Positions 8,521-17,607 of a stretch of DNA of 64,000 nucleotides are shown in pieces; the first letter of the stretch is position 1, and each line of letters begins with the position of its first letter. A program made the translations under genes and the position numbers. The notes beneath the pieces are model-generated. The model saw nothing but the letters and a program-made list of their open reading frames with translations, was not told the DNA's origin and ran no database searches. Source of the DNA: an uncultured Steroidobacter sp. (GTDB lineage: Bacteria > Pseudomonadota > Gammaproteobacteria > Steroidobacterales > Steroidobacteraceae); NCBI GenBank assembly GCA_937864115.1, contig CALMII010000051.1, positions 54,387 to 118,386 of the forward strand, read 5' to 3'.

Positions 8521-9696
8521 CTAACGAACCGGCAGCTGAATCTCCGCCTTCGCCGTCGACATCGTCGCCCCGGTCTGGCTGGTCATCCTGAAATCGACCT
8601 GCACGACGTGGCGACCCTCGTCGTCCTTCTGTTTATCGACGACGCTCGCATTGAAGATCGTGATGTCGCCGGTGAAGGCCGGGCCGCGATACGCGCAGTT
8701 GGAATGCACGACCCTGCCCCACTCGCCGGCCCAGCCGGCGAGATAGTCGATGATCCACGCGCCCATCGATGCACCGTAGCCGTAGCCGCGCGGCATGCCG
8801 ATGTAGCGCGCCCAGCGCGGAAACAGGTGGCCGCGCGAAGGGCCGATGTAGGCGCCGTCGGTCTGTTCGGGATTGATGCGTTCCAGCTCGCCGTCGGACT
8901 CCTTGCCGGCCATGTCGGCGGTGAAGCCCAGCTCTTCGAGATCGATGTCGGTGCGACGGCGCATGCCGCCCCAGATGGTGAACGGATACGCACGCCATTC
9001 GGTGGCGAAGCTGGCGATGCTGTGCGGGCCGATGACGCGTACCGGCAGCCTGTCGCCGACCTTCACGTCATCCCACCAACGTTTGCCGTGACCCAGGTCG
9101 TGCAGCATCTTGATGTACTCGAACTTCCGGTCTTCGAGTTCGGCGAGCTGCACGTCGGTCCATTCGGGATCATCGGTCGCGCTCGCCGGCGGCGTGCCGC
9201 CCATTTCGCGCGCGAGATCGGCGCGGTAGCGGATGCTGGTCGAGCGTTGCGTGGCGATCTTGTCGCCGAGGTGGTTGTAGTAGTGATTGTCGCCGCGCTG
9301 GAAGCACGTCGGGCCGGCGAACCTGGTGTCCTTGACGGCGTAGTCGAACGGAATGCGTTCGTTGTGGATCGTGTCGCCGCCAGCGATCTGCGGGCCATAG
9401 AACCACCACTCGTCGCCGCCGAACAGCAGATGCGACTGCGGGATGCGGCCGACGCAGGCCGGCGCGGCGCCATGCCCATCGTCGCAGGCCACCGAGAACG
9501 ACTGCGGTGCGATGAGCTTGCCGAAGCGGCTGTCCGCTGCATACGCGTTGTCGTAGTGCAAGCGGTTGGGATAGTGCATCGCCTGCGCCCAACGCTTGAT
9601 GTCGAGATTGCCGATCGGGTCCTTCATGCGGGCGCCCTCGATGGGCTTGCCCAGGTAGCGATCGATGTCCGAACAGTCGAGGATCTTGTCAGTCAT
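8521..9696 (-). CDS. MaoC/FAS1-like dehydratase domain protein
   Basis: The 391-residue protein is of the long, two-hot-dog-fold type. The N-terminal half has HYPNRLHYDNAYAADSRFG and the C-terminal half YGASMGAWIIDYLAGWAGEWG. It resembles the protein at 41775-42920 over its whole length. Such proteins hydrate or dehydrate enoyl-CoA esters of bulky substrates. The start at 9696 (MTDKILDCSDIDRY) is chosen because eight extra residues from an upstream GTG look unlike the family. It lies downstream of the KstD-like gene on the same strand, separated by a triple REP locus. Confidence 0.8.
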   Translation of the reverse strand: MTDKILDCSDIDRYLGKPIEGARMKDPIGNLDIKRWAQAMHYPNRLHYDNAYAADSRFGKLIAPQSFSVACDDGHGAAPACVGRIPQSHLLFGGDEWWFYGPQIAGGDTIHNERIPFDYAVKDTRFAGPTCFQRGDNHYYNHLGDKIATQRSTSIRYRADLAREMGGTPPASATDDPEWTDVQLAELEDRKFEYIKMLHDLGHGKRWWDDVKVGDRLPVRVIGPHSIASFATEWRAYPFTIWGGMRRRTDIDLEELGFTADMAGKESDGELERINPEQTDGAYIGPSRGHLFPRWARYIGMPRGYGYGASMGAWIIDYLAGWAGEWGRVVHSNCAYRGPAFTGDITIFNASVVDKQKDDEGRHVVQVDFRMTSQTGATMSTAKAEIQLPVR

Positions 9697-9813
9697 TGCC
9701 GGCAGGCGCTCCGCGCACACGGGATCGGCCGGAATGGTAGAGAACGGTCCGGGGCTTGTCCCGACCGCAGACGACGCAGAGATGGCGGGGAAAACCCTGA
9801 AGGTCCCCTCTTC

Positions 9814-9899
9814 TGTAGGTCAGGCTTCAGCCTGACTCCAAAGAAGTCAGGCTGAAGCCTGACCTACAGGCGGAGGCCGGCTGAAGCCGGCCCCACAGG
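9814..9899. repeat. REP-like repeat, locus 5 (three units)
   Basis: Unit A, then inverted unit A (GTCAGGCTGAAGCCTGAC), then inverted unit B, in tandem. It lies between two co-directional genes (MaoC-like and KstD-like). Confidence 0.9.
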
Positions 9900-9920
9900 A
9901 AGAGATGAAGACCAGGCCGA

Positions 9921-11648
9921 TCAACCCGTGGCTTGCAGCCGCGACGCCTGCTCCTCTGCCTTCGCCCGCGCCGCAATGTCATTGGCCGCGACGAAGCCGA
10001 ACGTGAGTGCCGGCCCGATCGTGCCGCCCGCGCCCGGATAGCAGTTGCCGAACGGGCTGCCGGCATTGTTGCCTGCGGCATAGAGATTCGGAATCGGCCG
10101 GCCGCTGCCGTCCAGCACGCGTGCCTGCGCATCCGCCTTGAGTCCGCCCTTCGTCCCGAGATCGCCGAGATTGATCGCCACCGCGTAATACGGCGCCCTG
10201 TCGATCGGCCCGAGGCAGGGATTCGGCTTCACGTTGAAATCGCCGAACATCTGGTCGTAGCTGTTGCCGCCGCGACCGAACTCCGGATCGACGCCGTTCT
10301 TTGCGTAGCCATTCATGCTGGCGACCGTGCGCTCGAGCGCCTCTGCCGGCACCTGGATTTTTTTCGCCAGCGCGTCGAGCGTGTCCGCGCGGAAGATGTA
10401 GTGATCCCACCAGTCCGGCGGAATCTTGCGATCGGCCATGAGGATCGTCGGCATGATGCCGCCCGCCGTGAATTTCTCGCGGAACGTGGCATCGAATACC
10501 AGCCAGCACGGCGTGTTCGCACCGGTCTTCAACTGATCGGCCACCATCGCCTTGCCGAATTCGTCGTAGCCCGTTGCCTCGTCCACGAAGCGCACACCGT
10601 TTCGGTTGACGCAGACACTGTGCGGGCGACCGACATCGAACGCCGCCTGATGGATCTCTTCGAAGTTCGATGCCGACGCCATCGGCAGGTGCATGGTCGG
10701 AATCCACCAGCCCGATTCGGTGTGCTCGGTCGCGGCGCCGATCTTCATGCCCGCGATCAGGGCTTCGCCGCGGTTCGCATCTTCGGGCGAGCTGCTGTGG
10801 CGCGTGAGGCCCGGCACCGGGAAGAAGCGATCGCGCAGTTCCTGATTCCACTCGAAACCGCCGGCCGCCAGCACGACGCCGTGCTTCGCGCCGATCTCGT
10901 ACACACGACCGAAGTGATTGACCTTCACGCCGGTCACCTGGCCATGGGCGACGACGAGTTCATCCAGCTTCGTGTCGAGCCTGATCTCGATCCTGCGCGC
11001 CAGCACGTGCTTGTAGAGCCAGCCCATCAGCGCAGCGCCCATCGTGAAGCGCCGGTCGCGTGCCGTGATGCGGCGCGTGCTGCGATCCGTCCAGTAGCGC
11101 CACCCCATCTTGAGGAACGTGCGCACCCAGCCCTTGGAGCGCGTGGAGATCGAGAAGAACTCCATCACATCCATCGAGTAACGACCGAGCACCTTGAAGC
11201 GGTTGTACTGCTCGCGCATCAGCGGGAAGTGCTCGCCGAGTTCGCGGCCGTCGAAGGTATCGCAGATCAGCGAACGGTCCGTGCGGGCGCTCGGCGCCGT
11301 CGCGTAGTAGTCGGGCCAGGCAGCGACGGCCAGCGGAATGCCGAGCGACTTGATGAATTTCGCCATCTCCGGCGCATTGTCGAGATAGGCATCGAGCCGT
11401 TCGCGGTTCACGCCGCTGCCGAGGATGCTGTCGAGATACGCGAGCGTCTTGTCGCGATTGTCATCGTTGGGCGTGAGCTGGTGGTTCGGCACCCACAGCA
11501 CGCCGCCCGAGGTAGCGGAGGTGCCGCCGAACTTGTGCGCCTTCTCCACGATGAGCACGGAGAGACCGCGGTCGGCCGCGCGCAGTGCCGCCATCGCGCC
11601 GGCGGCGCCCGATCCGATCACGACGACGTCGTAGGTTTCTGTGCTCAT
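9921..11648 (-). CDS. FAD-dependent oxidoreductase, 3-ketosteroid delta-1-dehydrogenase-like
   Basis: The 575-residue flavoprotein of the fumarate-reductase/KstD superfamily has the N-terminal FAD motif VVVIGSGAAGAMAA (residues 8-21) with VLIVEK closing the Rossmann unit. GGTSATSGG follows, and near the C-terminus are GDLGTKGGL and NLYAAGNNAGSPFGN...YPGAGGTIGPALTFGF, as in 3-ketosteroid dehydrogenases. Those enzymes introduce a C1-C2 double bond into ring A next to a 3-keto group. A related enzyme acting on another cyclic ketone cannot be excluded. The ATG at 11648 directly precedes the FAD motif. The TonB receptor gene lies upstream on the same strand. Confidence 0.85.
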   Translation of the reverse strand: MSTETYDVVVIGSGAAGAMAALRAADRGLSVLIVEKAHKFGGTSATSGGVLWVPNHQLTPNDDNRDKTLAYLDSILGSGVNRERLDAYLDNAPEMAKFIKSLGIPLAVAAWPDYYATAPSARTDRSLICDTFDGRELGEHFPLMREQYNRFKVLGRYSMDVMEFFSISTRSKGWVRTFLKMGWRYWTDRSTRRITARDRRFTMGAALMGWLYKHVLARRIEIRLDTKLDELVVAHGQVTGVKVNHFGRVYEIGAKHGVVLAAGGFEWNQELRDRFFPVPGLTRHSSSPEDANRGEALIAGMKIGAATEHTESGWWIPTMHLPMASASNFEEIHQAAFDVGRPHSVCVNRNGVRFVDEATGYDEFGKAMVADQLKTGANTPCWLVFDATFREKFTAGGIMPTILMADRKIPPDWWDHYIFRADTLDALAKKIQVPAEALERTVASMNGYAKNGVDPEFGRGGNSYDQMFGDFNVKPNPCLGPIDRAPYYAVAINLGDLGTKGGLKADAQARVLDGSGRPIPNLYAAGNNAGSPFGNCYPGAGGTIGPALTFGFVAANDIAARAKAEEQASRLQATG

Positions 11649-11704
11649 GTATTGGCTACTCTGATGTAGATCCGGCTCTGGCCTGAAGCGGGCTTCTGCT
11701 TCTT

Positions 11705-11820
11705 CCTGTAGGTCAGGCTTCAGCCTGACTCTTCTCTTCCTGTGGGGCCGGCTTTCCCGTGGGATTCCCTTCGGTCACAGCCGGCCTTCAAAAGAGTCAG
11801 GCTGAAGCCTGACCTACAGC
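11705..11820. repeat. REP-like repeat, locus 6, with a long-loop unit B
   Basis: Unit A, then a variant unit B in which the 2-nt loop is replaced by about 26 nt (GGCCGGCT, then TTTCCCGTGGGATTCCC and CTTCGGTCAC, then AGCCGGCC), then inverted unit A. The same loop sequence, in reverse complement, occurs in unit A of locus 12. Confidence 0.9.
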
Positions 11821-11835
11821 AGAAAAGCCGAAGCC

Positions 11836-14226
11836 TCAGAACCGGTACGACAGCTCGAGTCCGTACATCCGCGGCTCACCCACCGCCGCCGCGTTGTGCC
11901 CCAGCGCCGCCGCGAGCGTCATGCCGCCGACGAAGTACTCCTCGTCGGTCAGGTTCTTGCCGAACAGCGCCGCCGAGAAGCCGCTGCCCAGGATTTCATC
12001 CCAGCTCAGGCGCGCATGGACGAGTTCGTAGCTGGGCAGTTCGGTGCCCGGCGCAATGGTCGCCGCCGCGTTCGAGAAATACTGTTCGGACTGCGCGTAC
12101 ATCTCGGTGCGAAACTTGATCGCACCGACGCTGCCCGGTGTCGGGAAATCGATCTGCGCGTACACGACGCCGGAACGCTCCGGCGTATCGCCGACCGGGC
12201 CGTACGAATAGTCCGTGCCGAACAGCGACACCTGGCCGTCGGTGAATTCGGCGTCGGTGTACGCCGCCGAGATGCCGAACTCCAGCCACGAGGTCGCAGC
12301 GATCGATGCTTCGAGTTCGACGCCCTGCACCTGCATCTCCGGCACGTTCGCCGTGACGGCGATCGAGGCGAGGCCGCCGGGACCATCGGGATCGGGGAAC
12401 TCGACGCGCTGCACGTCTTCGACCCACTGCTTGTAGGCCGCGAGATTCAAGCTCGCAGGACGGCCGCCGACATCGCCGCGGAATTTGAGACCGGCTTCGA
12501 CGTCCTTGGTGGTTTCGGAATAGAACAGGTTGCCGCCATCCGTCGCCGTGGCCTTGACCGGCGGCGCCGAGCCGTTGAAACCGCCGCTGCGGAAACTTCC
12601 GCGCGTCTTCAGGTACGTGAACACGCTGTCGGTGGCCTGCCATTCGAGGCCGAGTTCCCAGCTGGGGTCCTTGAACGTTTCCGATTCATTCGGCGCGCCG
12701 TAGGTGTACGTGGCCGCGGGCAGTTGCTCGATCTCCACGTCTTCCCAGGTGTAACGCACGCCTGCGGTGAGACGCACCGCGTCGGTCACTCCATAGCTGC
12801 CCTGCGTGTAGACGGCGTTCGTCTCGTTGCGGATGCGGAAATTGTTGGTGACGCTCGACGGCGGAATGACCGGGCTGACATCGAAGTACGTCTGCGGCCA
12901 GAGCGTGTCCGTCTTCATTTTCTGGAAGTAGTAACCCGCGATGTATTCGAGCCGGCCGTCCAGCGCCTCGCCCTGCAGCTGGATTTCATCCGAGATCGAA
13001 TCCACGTCGTTCTCGTTGCCGGATTCGCCGGTGACGAGATTCGCCGTGAGGATCGTGATGAACGGTGCGCCGAGCTGCGGCTGCTCCGAGTCCGTCTCGG
13101 ACTTCGAGGCGCCGAGGATGTTCTTGAGCGTCAGGTGGTCGTTGATCTCGAAGGTGGTGGTGTTGGACAGGCTGATGTCCTTGCCCTCGTGGCGCGCGCC
13201 GGCCGGGTGACGCGTCTTGTACGGTCCAATGCGGCGCTGCTCGTTCACGTAGTCGACCAGGCCCGGCGCATAGGCATCGGGATGCGCGGCGAGGTAGGCA
13301 TTCCACGCGCCAGCGCCGCCGACGAAGTCCAGTCCCGGTCCGAACAGGAAGCCGGCGCTGGTGTTCAGCGGGCTGCCGTTGTGGGTCTCGCCCGGCGCGT
13401 ACACGCTGTAAGTATAGGAAGCACCTGTATTGGTGCCGCCGACGTCTGTGTACTGGAAGACCGTCGTGTTCTCGAATGCATCGGTCGGCTTGATCGACAG
13501 CGACACACGACCGCTCTTGCGATCGAGCGTGCCGAGTTGGTCTCCGGTCACGAGATTGTCGATGTAGCCTTCGCGCTTGATGGCATCGAAGGCGAAACGC
13601 ACGGACACGGCATCGTTGACGACGAGGTTCGCCATACCCTCGAGTTCGCGCAGATCGTAGTTGCCGAGGCGCGTGCGCAGGAATCCCTCGTTCTTGTCGG
13701 TCGGCTTGGCCGTCGTGTAGAGCACGGCACCGCCCGTGGTGTTGCGACCGAACAGCGTGCCCTGCGGGCCTTTCAGCACCTGCACCGATTCGAGATCGTA
13801 GAACGAGGACGCGCTGCCGATGGTCAGCGGCACTTCATTCAGATACGCGATCACCGCCGACGGCGAACCGCTGAACGTGTCGGCCGACTGGCCGCGGATC
13901 GAATAGGTGAGCGAGTTGTTGCCCTGCGTCTGACGGATCGTGAGACCGGGCGCGGCGAGCTGCAGGTCGGAGTCGGTGCGGATCGAACGATCCTCGAGTT
14001 GCGCGGCGCCGATGGCGGTGATCGCGATCGGCACTTTCGAGAGGCTTTCATCGCGACGTCGCGCGGTGACGATCACTTCTTCGGGTCCGCTGCTCTCGCC
14101 TTCCGCGCCTGCCTGCTGCGCCACGGCACTGGAGGCCGGGGTCAGCGAAAGCGCCATCAGCATCGATGAAGACAGCCCTGCCGACAGGGCCAGACGACGA
14201 GCCGGACCCGCTGGGAATCTACGCAC
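11836..14226 (-). CDS. TonB-dependent receptor
   Basis: The outer-membrane receptor has about 796 residues. A basic/hydrophobic signal peptide (RRLALSAGLSSSMLMALSL...AVAQQ) is followed by EEVIVTARRRDESL and an N-terminal plug (SIRGQSADTF, then VLKGPQGTLFGRNTTGGAV), then a 22-strand-type barrel ending in YRF with the terminal phenylalanine. The GTG at 14226 is preferred because AGGGGG lies seven bases upstream; an ATG at 14259 is the alternative. Receptors of this type take up siderophores, vitamin B12 or, in steroid and terpenoid degraders, hydrophobic carbon sources. Its place next to the KstD-like gene and an AraC regulator favours the last role, by inference. Confidence 0.93.
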   Translation of the reverse strand: MRRFPAGPARRLALSAGLSSSMLMALSLTPASSAVAQQAGAEGESSGPEEVIVTARRRDESLSKVPIAITAIGAAQLEDRSIRTDSDLQLAAPGLTIRQTQGNNSLTYSIRGQSADTFSGSPSAVIAYLNEVPLTIGSASSFYDLESVQVLKGPQGTLFGRNTTGGAVLYTTAKPTDKNEGFLRTRLGNYDLRELEGMANLVVNDAVSVRFAFDAIKREGYIDNLVTGDQLGTLDRKSGRVSLSIKPTDAFENTTVFQYTDVGGTNTGASYTYSVYAPGETHNGSPLNTSAGFLFGPGLDFVGGAGAWNAYLAAHPDAYAPGLVDYVNEQRRIGPYKTRHPAGARHEGKDISLSNTTTFEINDHLTLKNILGASKSETDSEQPQLGAPFITILTANLVTGESGNENDVDSISDEIQLQGEALDGRLEYIAGYYFQKMKTDTLWPQTYFDVSPVIPPSSVTNNFRIRNETNAVYTQGSYGVTDAVRLTAGVRYTWEDVEIEQLPAATYTYGAPNESETFKDPSWELGLEWQATDSVFTYLKTRGSFRSGGFNGSAPPVKATATDGGNLFYSETTKDVEAGLKFRGDVGGRPASLNLAAYKQWVEDVQRVEFPDPDGPGGLASIAVTANVPEMQVQGVELEASIAATSWLEFGISAAYTDAEFTDGQVSLFGTDYSYGPVGDTPERSGVVYAQIDFPTPGSVGAIKFRTEMYAQSEQYFSNAAATIAPGTELPSYELVHARLSWDEILGSGFSAALFGKNLTDEEYFVGGMTLAAALGHNAAAVGEPRMYGLELSYRF

Positions 14227-14365
14227 TGAGCACCCCCTCGATTGGCCGCGTACGCCCATCGATACGGCGTCGCGGATTGATGTGGGGGTTACGTTAACGG
14301 CGGCGCGATGACCCGCCGCGAAGGGCGCATTGCTTCGGGAGGCAATGCCGACGATCCGTCTCTTG

Positions 14366-14420
14366 CTGTAGGTCAGGCTTCAGCCTGACTCTGAAGGCCG
14401 GCTGAAGCCGGCCCCACAGC
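14366..14420. repeat. REP/BIME-like repeat, locus 7
   Basis: Unit A followed by inverted unit B (GGCCGGCTGAAGCCGGCC, CCACAGC). It lies between the AraC gene's 3' end and the TonB receptor gene's 5' end. Confidence 0.9.
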
Positions 14421-14430
14421 AGGACGAAAA

Positions 14431-15429
14431 TCAGCTCGCCAGCAGCCGCTGCGCTTCCAGCTCGGCGCCGCCGTGGTTCGCCCTGAACTCCTTCGGCGAA
14501 CAGCCATAGGTCGACTTGAACGTGCGACTGAAATGCGCCGCGCTCTTGAAGCCGGCCATGCAGGCGATCTTGTGGATGGGATAGCGACGGAACGCATCCG
14601 ACACCAGCCATTCCTTCGCCTTGGGCAGGCGCTGGCTCCAGAGCAGATCCGAGAACGAGGTGTTCCTGGCGCTCAGCACGTAGCACAGGTAGCGCGGCGA
14701 AATGCCGCAGTACGCCGCGACGCGATCGCAGGTGAGATCCGTCGCCGTCAGGTACTTCTGGATGCAGGCCTGGATGTCGGCGAAGCGCTTGTCGAGCACG
14801 CTGTCGGGACGCGCGAGGCTGGCGATCTGATCGCTGACGCTTTCGGTGACGGACTGCAGGAATGCTTCGGCCAGCGGCTCGGCCGTCTGGCGCCCCAGAT
14901 GCGAGCCTTCGAAACACAGCATGTCGAGCAGGCCCGTCACCACCTGTCGGTGCGACGGGTCCATGTCGAAGGCCATGTTGCAGTCCTTCGCCCACGGCAG
15001 GCACGACAGCACCAGGTGTTCGGGCACCACGGCCAGTGCGCATTCGAAGCTGCCGCGATCGCCGACCACGGCGTTCGAGTAGAACGGTTCGTCGGCGTTG
15101 ATGATGGCGAGCTGGCCGGGCGTGGCCGTGTAGGAACCGGCGGAATTCACCACCCGCAGTTCGCCCTGGATGACGAAGTACAGCAGGTGCACGGCAGCGC
15201 GCCGCGAGCGGATGTGGTGCCATGCACGCCGGAAGGAAATCCCGGTGGCATTCAGCGACCGCATGGTCATGATCGGCTGGTTGAGTCCCTTGCGGATGAA
15301 GGAACGGACTTCACCCGCGGGCTGTTCGATCTCGACGTCGCCGTCGGTGAACTCATGGCGCACCATGTTGGCGAGCGCGCGGCGAGACTCGGCGATATCG
15401 CGCCCCGAATACGCGTAGACGGTCTGCAT
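14431..15429 (-). CDS. AraC family transcriptional regulator
   Basis: The 332-residue regulator has an N-terminal effector domain of the AraC-binding-like type (SFRRAWHHIRSRRAAVHLLYFVIQG..., TPGQLAIINADEPF) and a C-terminal double helix-turn-helix at about residues 225-325 (DLTCDRVAAYCGISPRYLCYVL, ACMAGFKSAAHFSRTFKSTYG, SPKEFRANHGG). It is transcribed toward the TonB receptor, so it is a candidate activator of the receptor/KstD/MaoC group. The effector is unknown. No operator was identified in the 170-bp gap, which is largely occupied by a REP pair. Confidence 0.9.
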   Translation of the reverse strand: MQTVYAYSGRDIAESRRALANMVRHEFTDGDVEIEQPAGEVRSFIRKGLNQPIMTMRSLNATGISFRRAWHHIRSRRAAVHLLYFVIQGELRVVNSAGSYTATPGQLAIINADEPFYSNAVVGDRGSFECALAVVPEHLVLSCLPWAKDCNMAFDMDPSHRQVVTGLLDMLCFEGSHLGRQTAEPLAEAFLQSVTESVSDQIASLARPDSVLDKRFADIQACIQKYLTATDLTCDRVAAYCGISPRYLCYVLSARNTSFSDLLWSQRLPKAKEWLVSDAFRRYPIHKIACMAGFKSAAHFSRTFKSTYGCSPKEFRANHGGAELEAQRLLAS

Positions 15430-15634
15430 TTCCCCCTCCGCCTCGATAGCCGCATTCGCGGCCTGTGTGCGGATTCTTGTACGTTCGGCAGGCTGGCCTT
15501 GTCAACGGATTCGAGAATGGTCATTCACAATCCGCGCGGAGATTCAGGGAAAACCTCGTCCGGTCATCGGTATCTTCCGGATGACTTGTCTACGCCCGCA
15601 ATGAAATGTTGACTGCCGCTGCAGTCGCGCCGGC

Positions 15635-16492
15635 TCAGGATGAAAGCGCCCGCGCGCGGGCTTCCATGATCTCTTCGAGATGATTGACCGCGTCGCCCGC
15701 CGTCAGGCCACCGTCGACCGGTATGAGAATCCCCGTCACCTGCGCCGAGCGGTCGCTGCCGAGATAGAGCGCCGCCTGCGCCACGTCGTCGGGCCGCCCC
15801 TGCCGCCGCAGCGGCCGGCCCGCATCCATCGCCTCGGATACCGCCTTCTGCACGCGCTCCGCCGTCTCCGGCGCCATGCCCGGCGCTGCATATGACGACA
15901 TCGCCGTGCGGATGTGGCCCGGTGCGATGCAGTTGACGCGGATGCCGTATTCGGCGAGATCGATCGCCGCGCATTTCGTGAAATGAATGACGGCCGCCTT
16001 CGAGGCACGGTAGGTCATCACGCCGAAACCGGCCTTGATGCCCGCGATGGACGCGGTATTGATGATCGAGCCGCCGCCGTGCTTCGCCATGTGCCGCGCC
16101 GCCGCCTGCGTGCCAACCATGACGCCGAAAGCATTGATGCCCATCACCTTCTGGAAATCCTGCAGCCCGTCGTCGAGGAAGCGGCTCTGCATCGCCCCGG
16201 AGATGCCGGCGTTGTTGAACATGATGTGCAGCCCGCCGAAACGCGACACGGCGAAATCGACCAGCGCCCGCACGTCGTCGGCACTCGCGACATCGGTCCT
16301 GCGGAACGCGACTGCCTCACCGAGTTGCGCCGCGAGTTCTTCACCGCGCGCTTCATCCACGTCGGCAATCACGACCTTCGCCCCTTCGCGCGCGAACAAC
16401 TCCACCGTGGCACGGCCGATACCACTGGCGCCGCCGGTGACGATCGCCACCTTGCCGGAGAGTTCCTGGGTCATGTCTTGGTTTTGCGTCAT
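15635..16492 (-). CDS. SDR family oxidoreductase
   Basis: A classical short-chain dehydrogenase of 285 residues. It has the NAD(P) motif TGGASGIG at about residue 20, NNAG at about 92, the catalytic Ser region (NTASIAG) and YRASK near residue 160. An acidic ADVDEARG after the second strand suggests NAD(H) preference. It probably interconverts a hydroxyl and a ketone on a cyclic or acyl substrate. Either M1 or M7 could start translation, and neither has a good ribosome-binding site. The upstream region is filled by a large inverted repeat. Confidence 0.9.
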   Translation of the reverse strand: MTQNQDMTQELSGKVAIVTGGASGIGRATVELFAREGAKVVIADVDEARGEELAAQLGEAVAFRRTDVASADDVRALVDFAVSRFGGLHIMFNNAGISGAMQSRFLDDGLQDFQKVMGINAFGVMVGTQAAARHMAKHGGGSIINTASIAGIKAGFGVMTYRASKAAVIHFTKCAAIDLAEYGIRVNCIAPGHIRTAMSSYAAPGMAPETAERVQKAVSEAMDAGRPLRRQGRPDDVAQAALYLGSDRSAQVTGILIPVDGGLTAGDAVNHLEEIMEARARALSS

Positions 16493-16507
16493 TGGATCGG
16501 AGGATCA

Positions 16508-16682
16508 GAGTAACCGCAAAGAACGCATAGAACGCATAGACCGGAAGAAGAAATAGCCGAAAAAGGCGCAAAAAGCGCAAAACAAGAGTTTCTTACTTTG
16601 CGCTTTTTGCGCCTTCTGCGGCCATTTTCTTCTCTGAATTTCTTCTCTGAATTTTTGCGTTCCATGCGTTCTTTGCGGTTAC
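16508..16682. repeat. CGCAAA-rich nested inverted repeat, copy 2 (largest)
   Basis: The outer arms are AGTAACCGCAAAGAACGCAT (from 16508) and ATGCGTTCTTTGCGGTTACT (ending 16682). Inner arms are GGCGCAAAAAGCGCAAA and TTTGCGCTTTTTGCGCC. A short direct duplication (TTCTTCTCTGAA twice) lies in the right half. The right half resembles copy 1, whose outer left arm is missing. It separates the SDR and TetR genes. Confidence 0.85.
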
Positions 16683-16701
16683 TCCTTGTCCCGCTCCGAA
16701 A

Positions 16702-17397
16702 TCAGCTCAACGCCGGCCGCTGCTCCTCGGGCTGGCTCACCCGCGCCGCGAGCGCTGCGAATTTCTCGGGACGCAGCGTGCCATGCAGCGTCAGGCGCAC
16801 GATCTCGCGCGTGAATCGTTCGGTCATTTCCTGGCGTTCCTTCGCCGTGCGGGCGTGGGCGCGGACCCACACGGGCCACAGGAAGGTGCCGGCGAGCATG
16901 ACGATCGAATGCACGTCGACGTCGATGCCGGGCTGGGCTTCGTCCGATTCGGCGAAGCGCTCCATCATGGTCCGGTAGGTGCGCCAGAACTTGTCGTTGG
17001 CCGGCTGGCGCGAATTCAGCAGCTCGTAGAGCCAGACGCGGCCCAGCTCCGGGTTGCGCATCGCAAATTCAGCGAGTTGTCCGATCACTGCTTCCACATT
17101 GACCGCCTCTGCCGCCCGATGACTGGCAAGTATGATGTTGTCGAGCACCGCATCGTGCAGGGTTTCGCTGACCCAGCGGGTCGCCGCATCGATGAGCTGT
17201 TCCCGCGTCTGGAAATGGTGATACGCGGTGCCGCGGTTCACGCCGGCGTGACGCGCAACTTCTGCGACGCTCAATCCTTCCGCCCCATCGCGCGACATCA
17301 GTTCGCGCGCCGACTTCAGAATGAGTTCGCGGGTCGCCTCCGGATCCCGCCGTCCCGCCGTCTGCGACTTTGCATTCCTGGGAGTTCGCTGCGCCAT
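16702..17397 (-). CDS. TetR/AcrR family transcriptional regulator
   Basis: The 231-residue protein has an N-terminal helix-turn-helix (LSVAEVARHAGVNRGTAYHH, about residues 42-61, then FQTREQLIDAA) and a C-terminal ligand-binding domain. The ATG at 17397 (MAQRTPRNAKSQ) is used; more N-terminal codons are open but uncharacteristic. It is downstream of the CoA-ligase operon on the same strand, with a REP pair between, so it may regulate that operon or itself. The ligand is likely a pathway acyl-CoA or hydrophobic substrate, which is inference. Confidence 0.9.
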   Translation of the reverse strand: MAQRTPRNAKSQTAGRRDPEATRELILKSARELMSRDGAEGLSVAEVARHAGVNRGTAYHHFQTREQLIDAATRWVSETLHDAVLDNIILASHRAAEAVNVEAVIGQLAEFAMRNPELGRVWLYELLNSRQPANDKFWRTYRTMMERFAESDEAQPGIDVDVHSIVMLAGTFLWPVWVRAHARTAKERQEMTERFTREIVRLTLHGTLRPEKFAALAARVSQPEEQRPALS

Positions 17398-17543
17398 GAT
17401 CTCGCGTTCGCAAGGACGTTGTCGCCCGCGGTCAATGTACGTGTCGCAATGAGCCTGAACGCGCAGTCGACGATGACTGCACCTGTCAGATCTGCTGCCG
17501 GTCGGGTTTCGGCCCAATGGAACTGACTTCAGGATTTGCTCTG

Positions 17544-17600
17544 CCTGTGGGGCCGGCTTTAGCCGGCCTTCAAGAGTCAGGCTAAAGCCTGACCCACAGG
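17544..17600. repeat. REP/BIME-like repeat, locus 8
   Basis: Unit B (GGCCGGCTTTAGCCGGCC) followed by inverted unit A (GTCAGGCTAAAGCCTGAC, CCACAGG), with the TTTA/TAAA loop variant in both units. It lies between the TetR and CoA ligase genes. Confidence 0.9.
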
Positions 17601-17607
17601 AAGAATG

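Noticed and set aside
17509..17527. GCCCAATGGAACTGACTTC as a partial copy of the MITE end
   Set aside because: Only about 9 bases agree with the 18-bp terminal repeat; too short to call.
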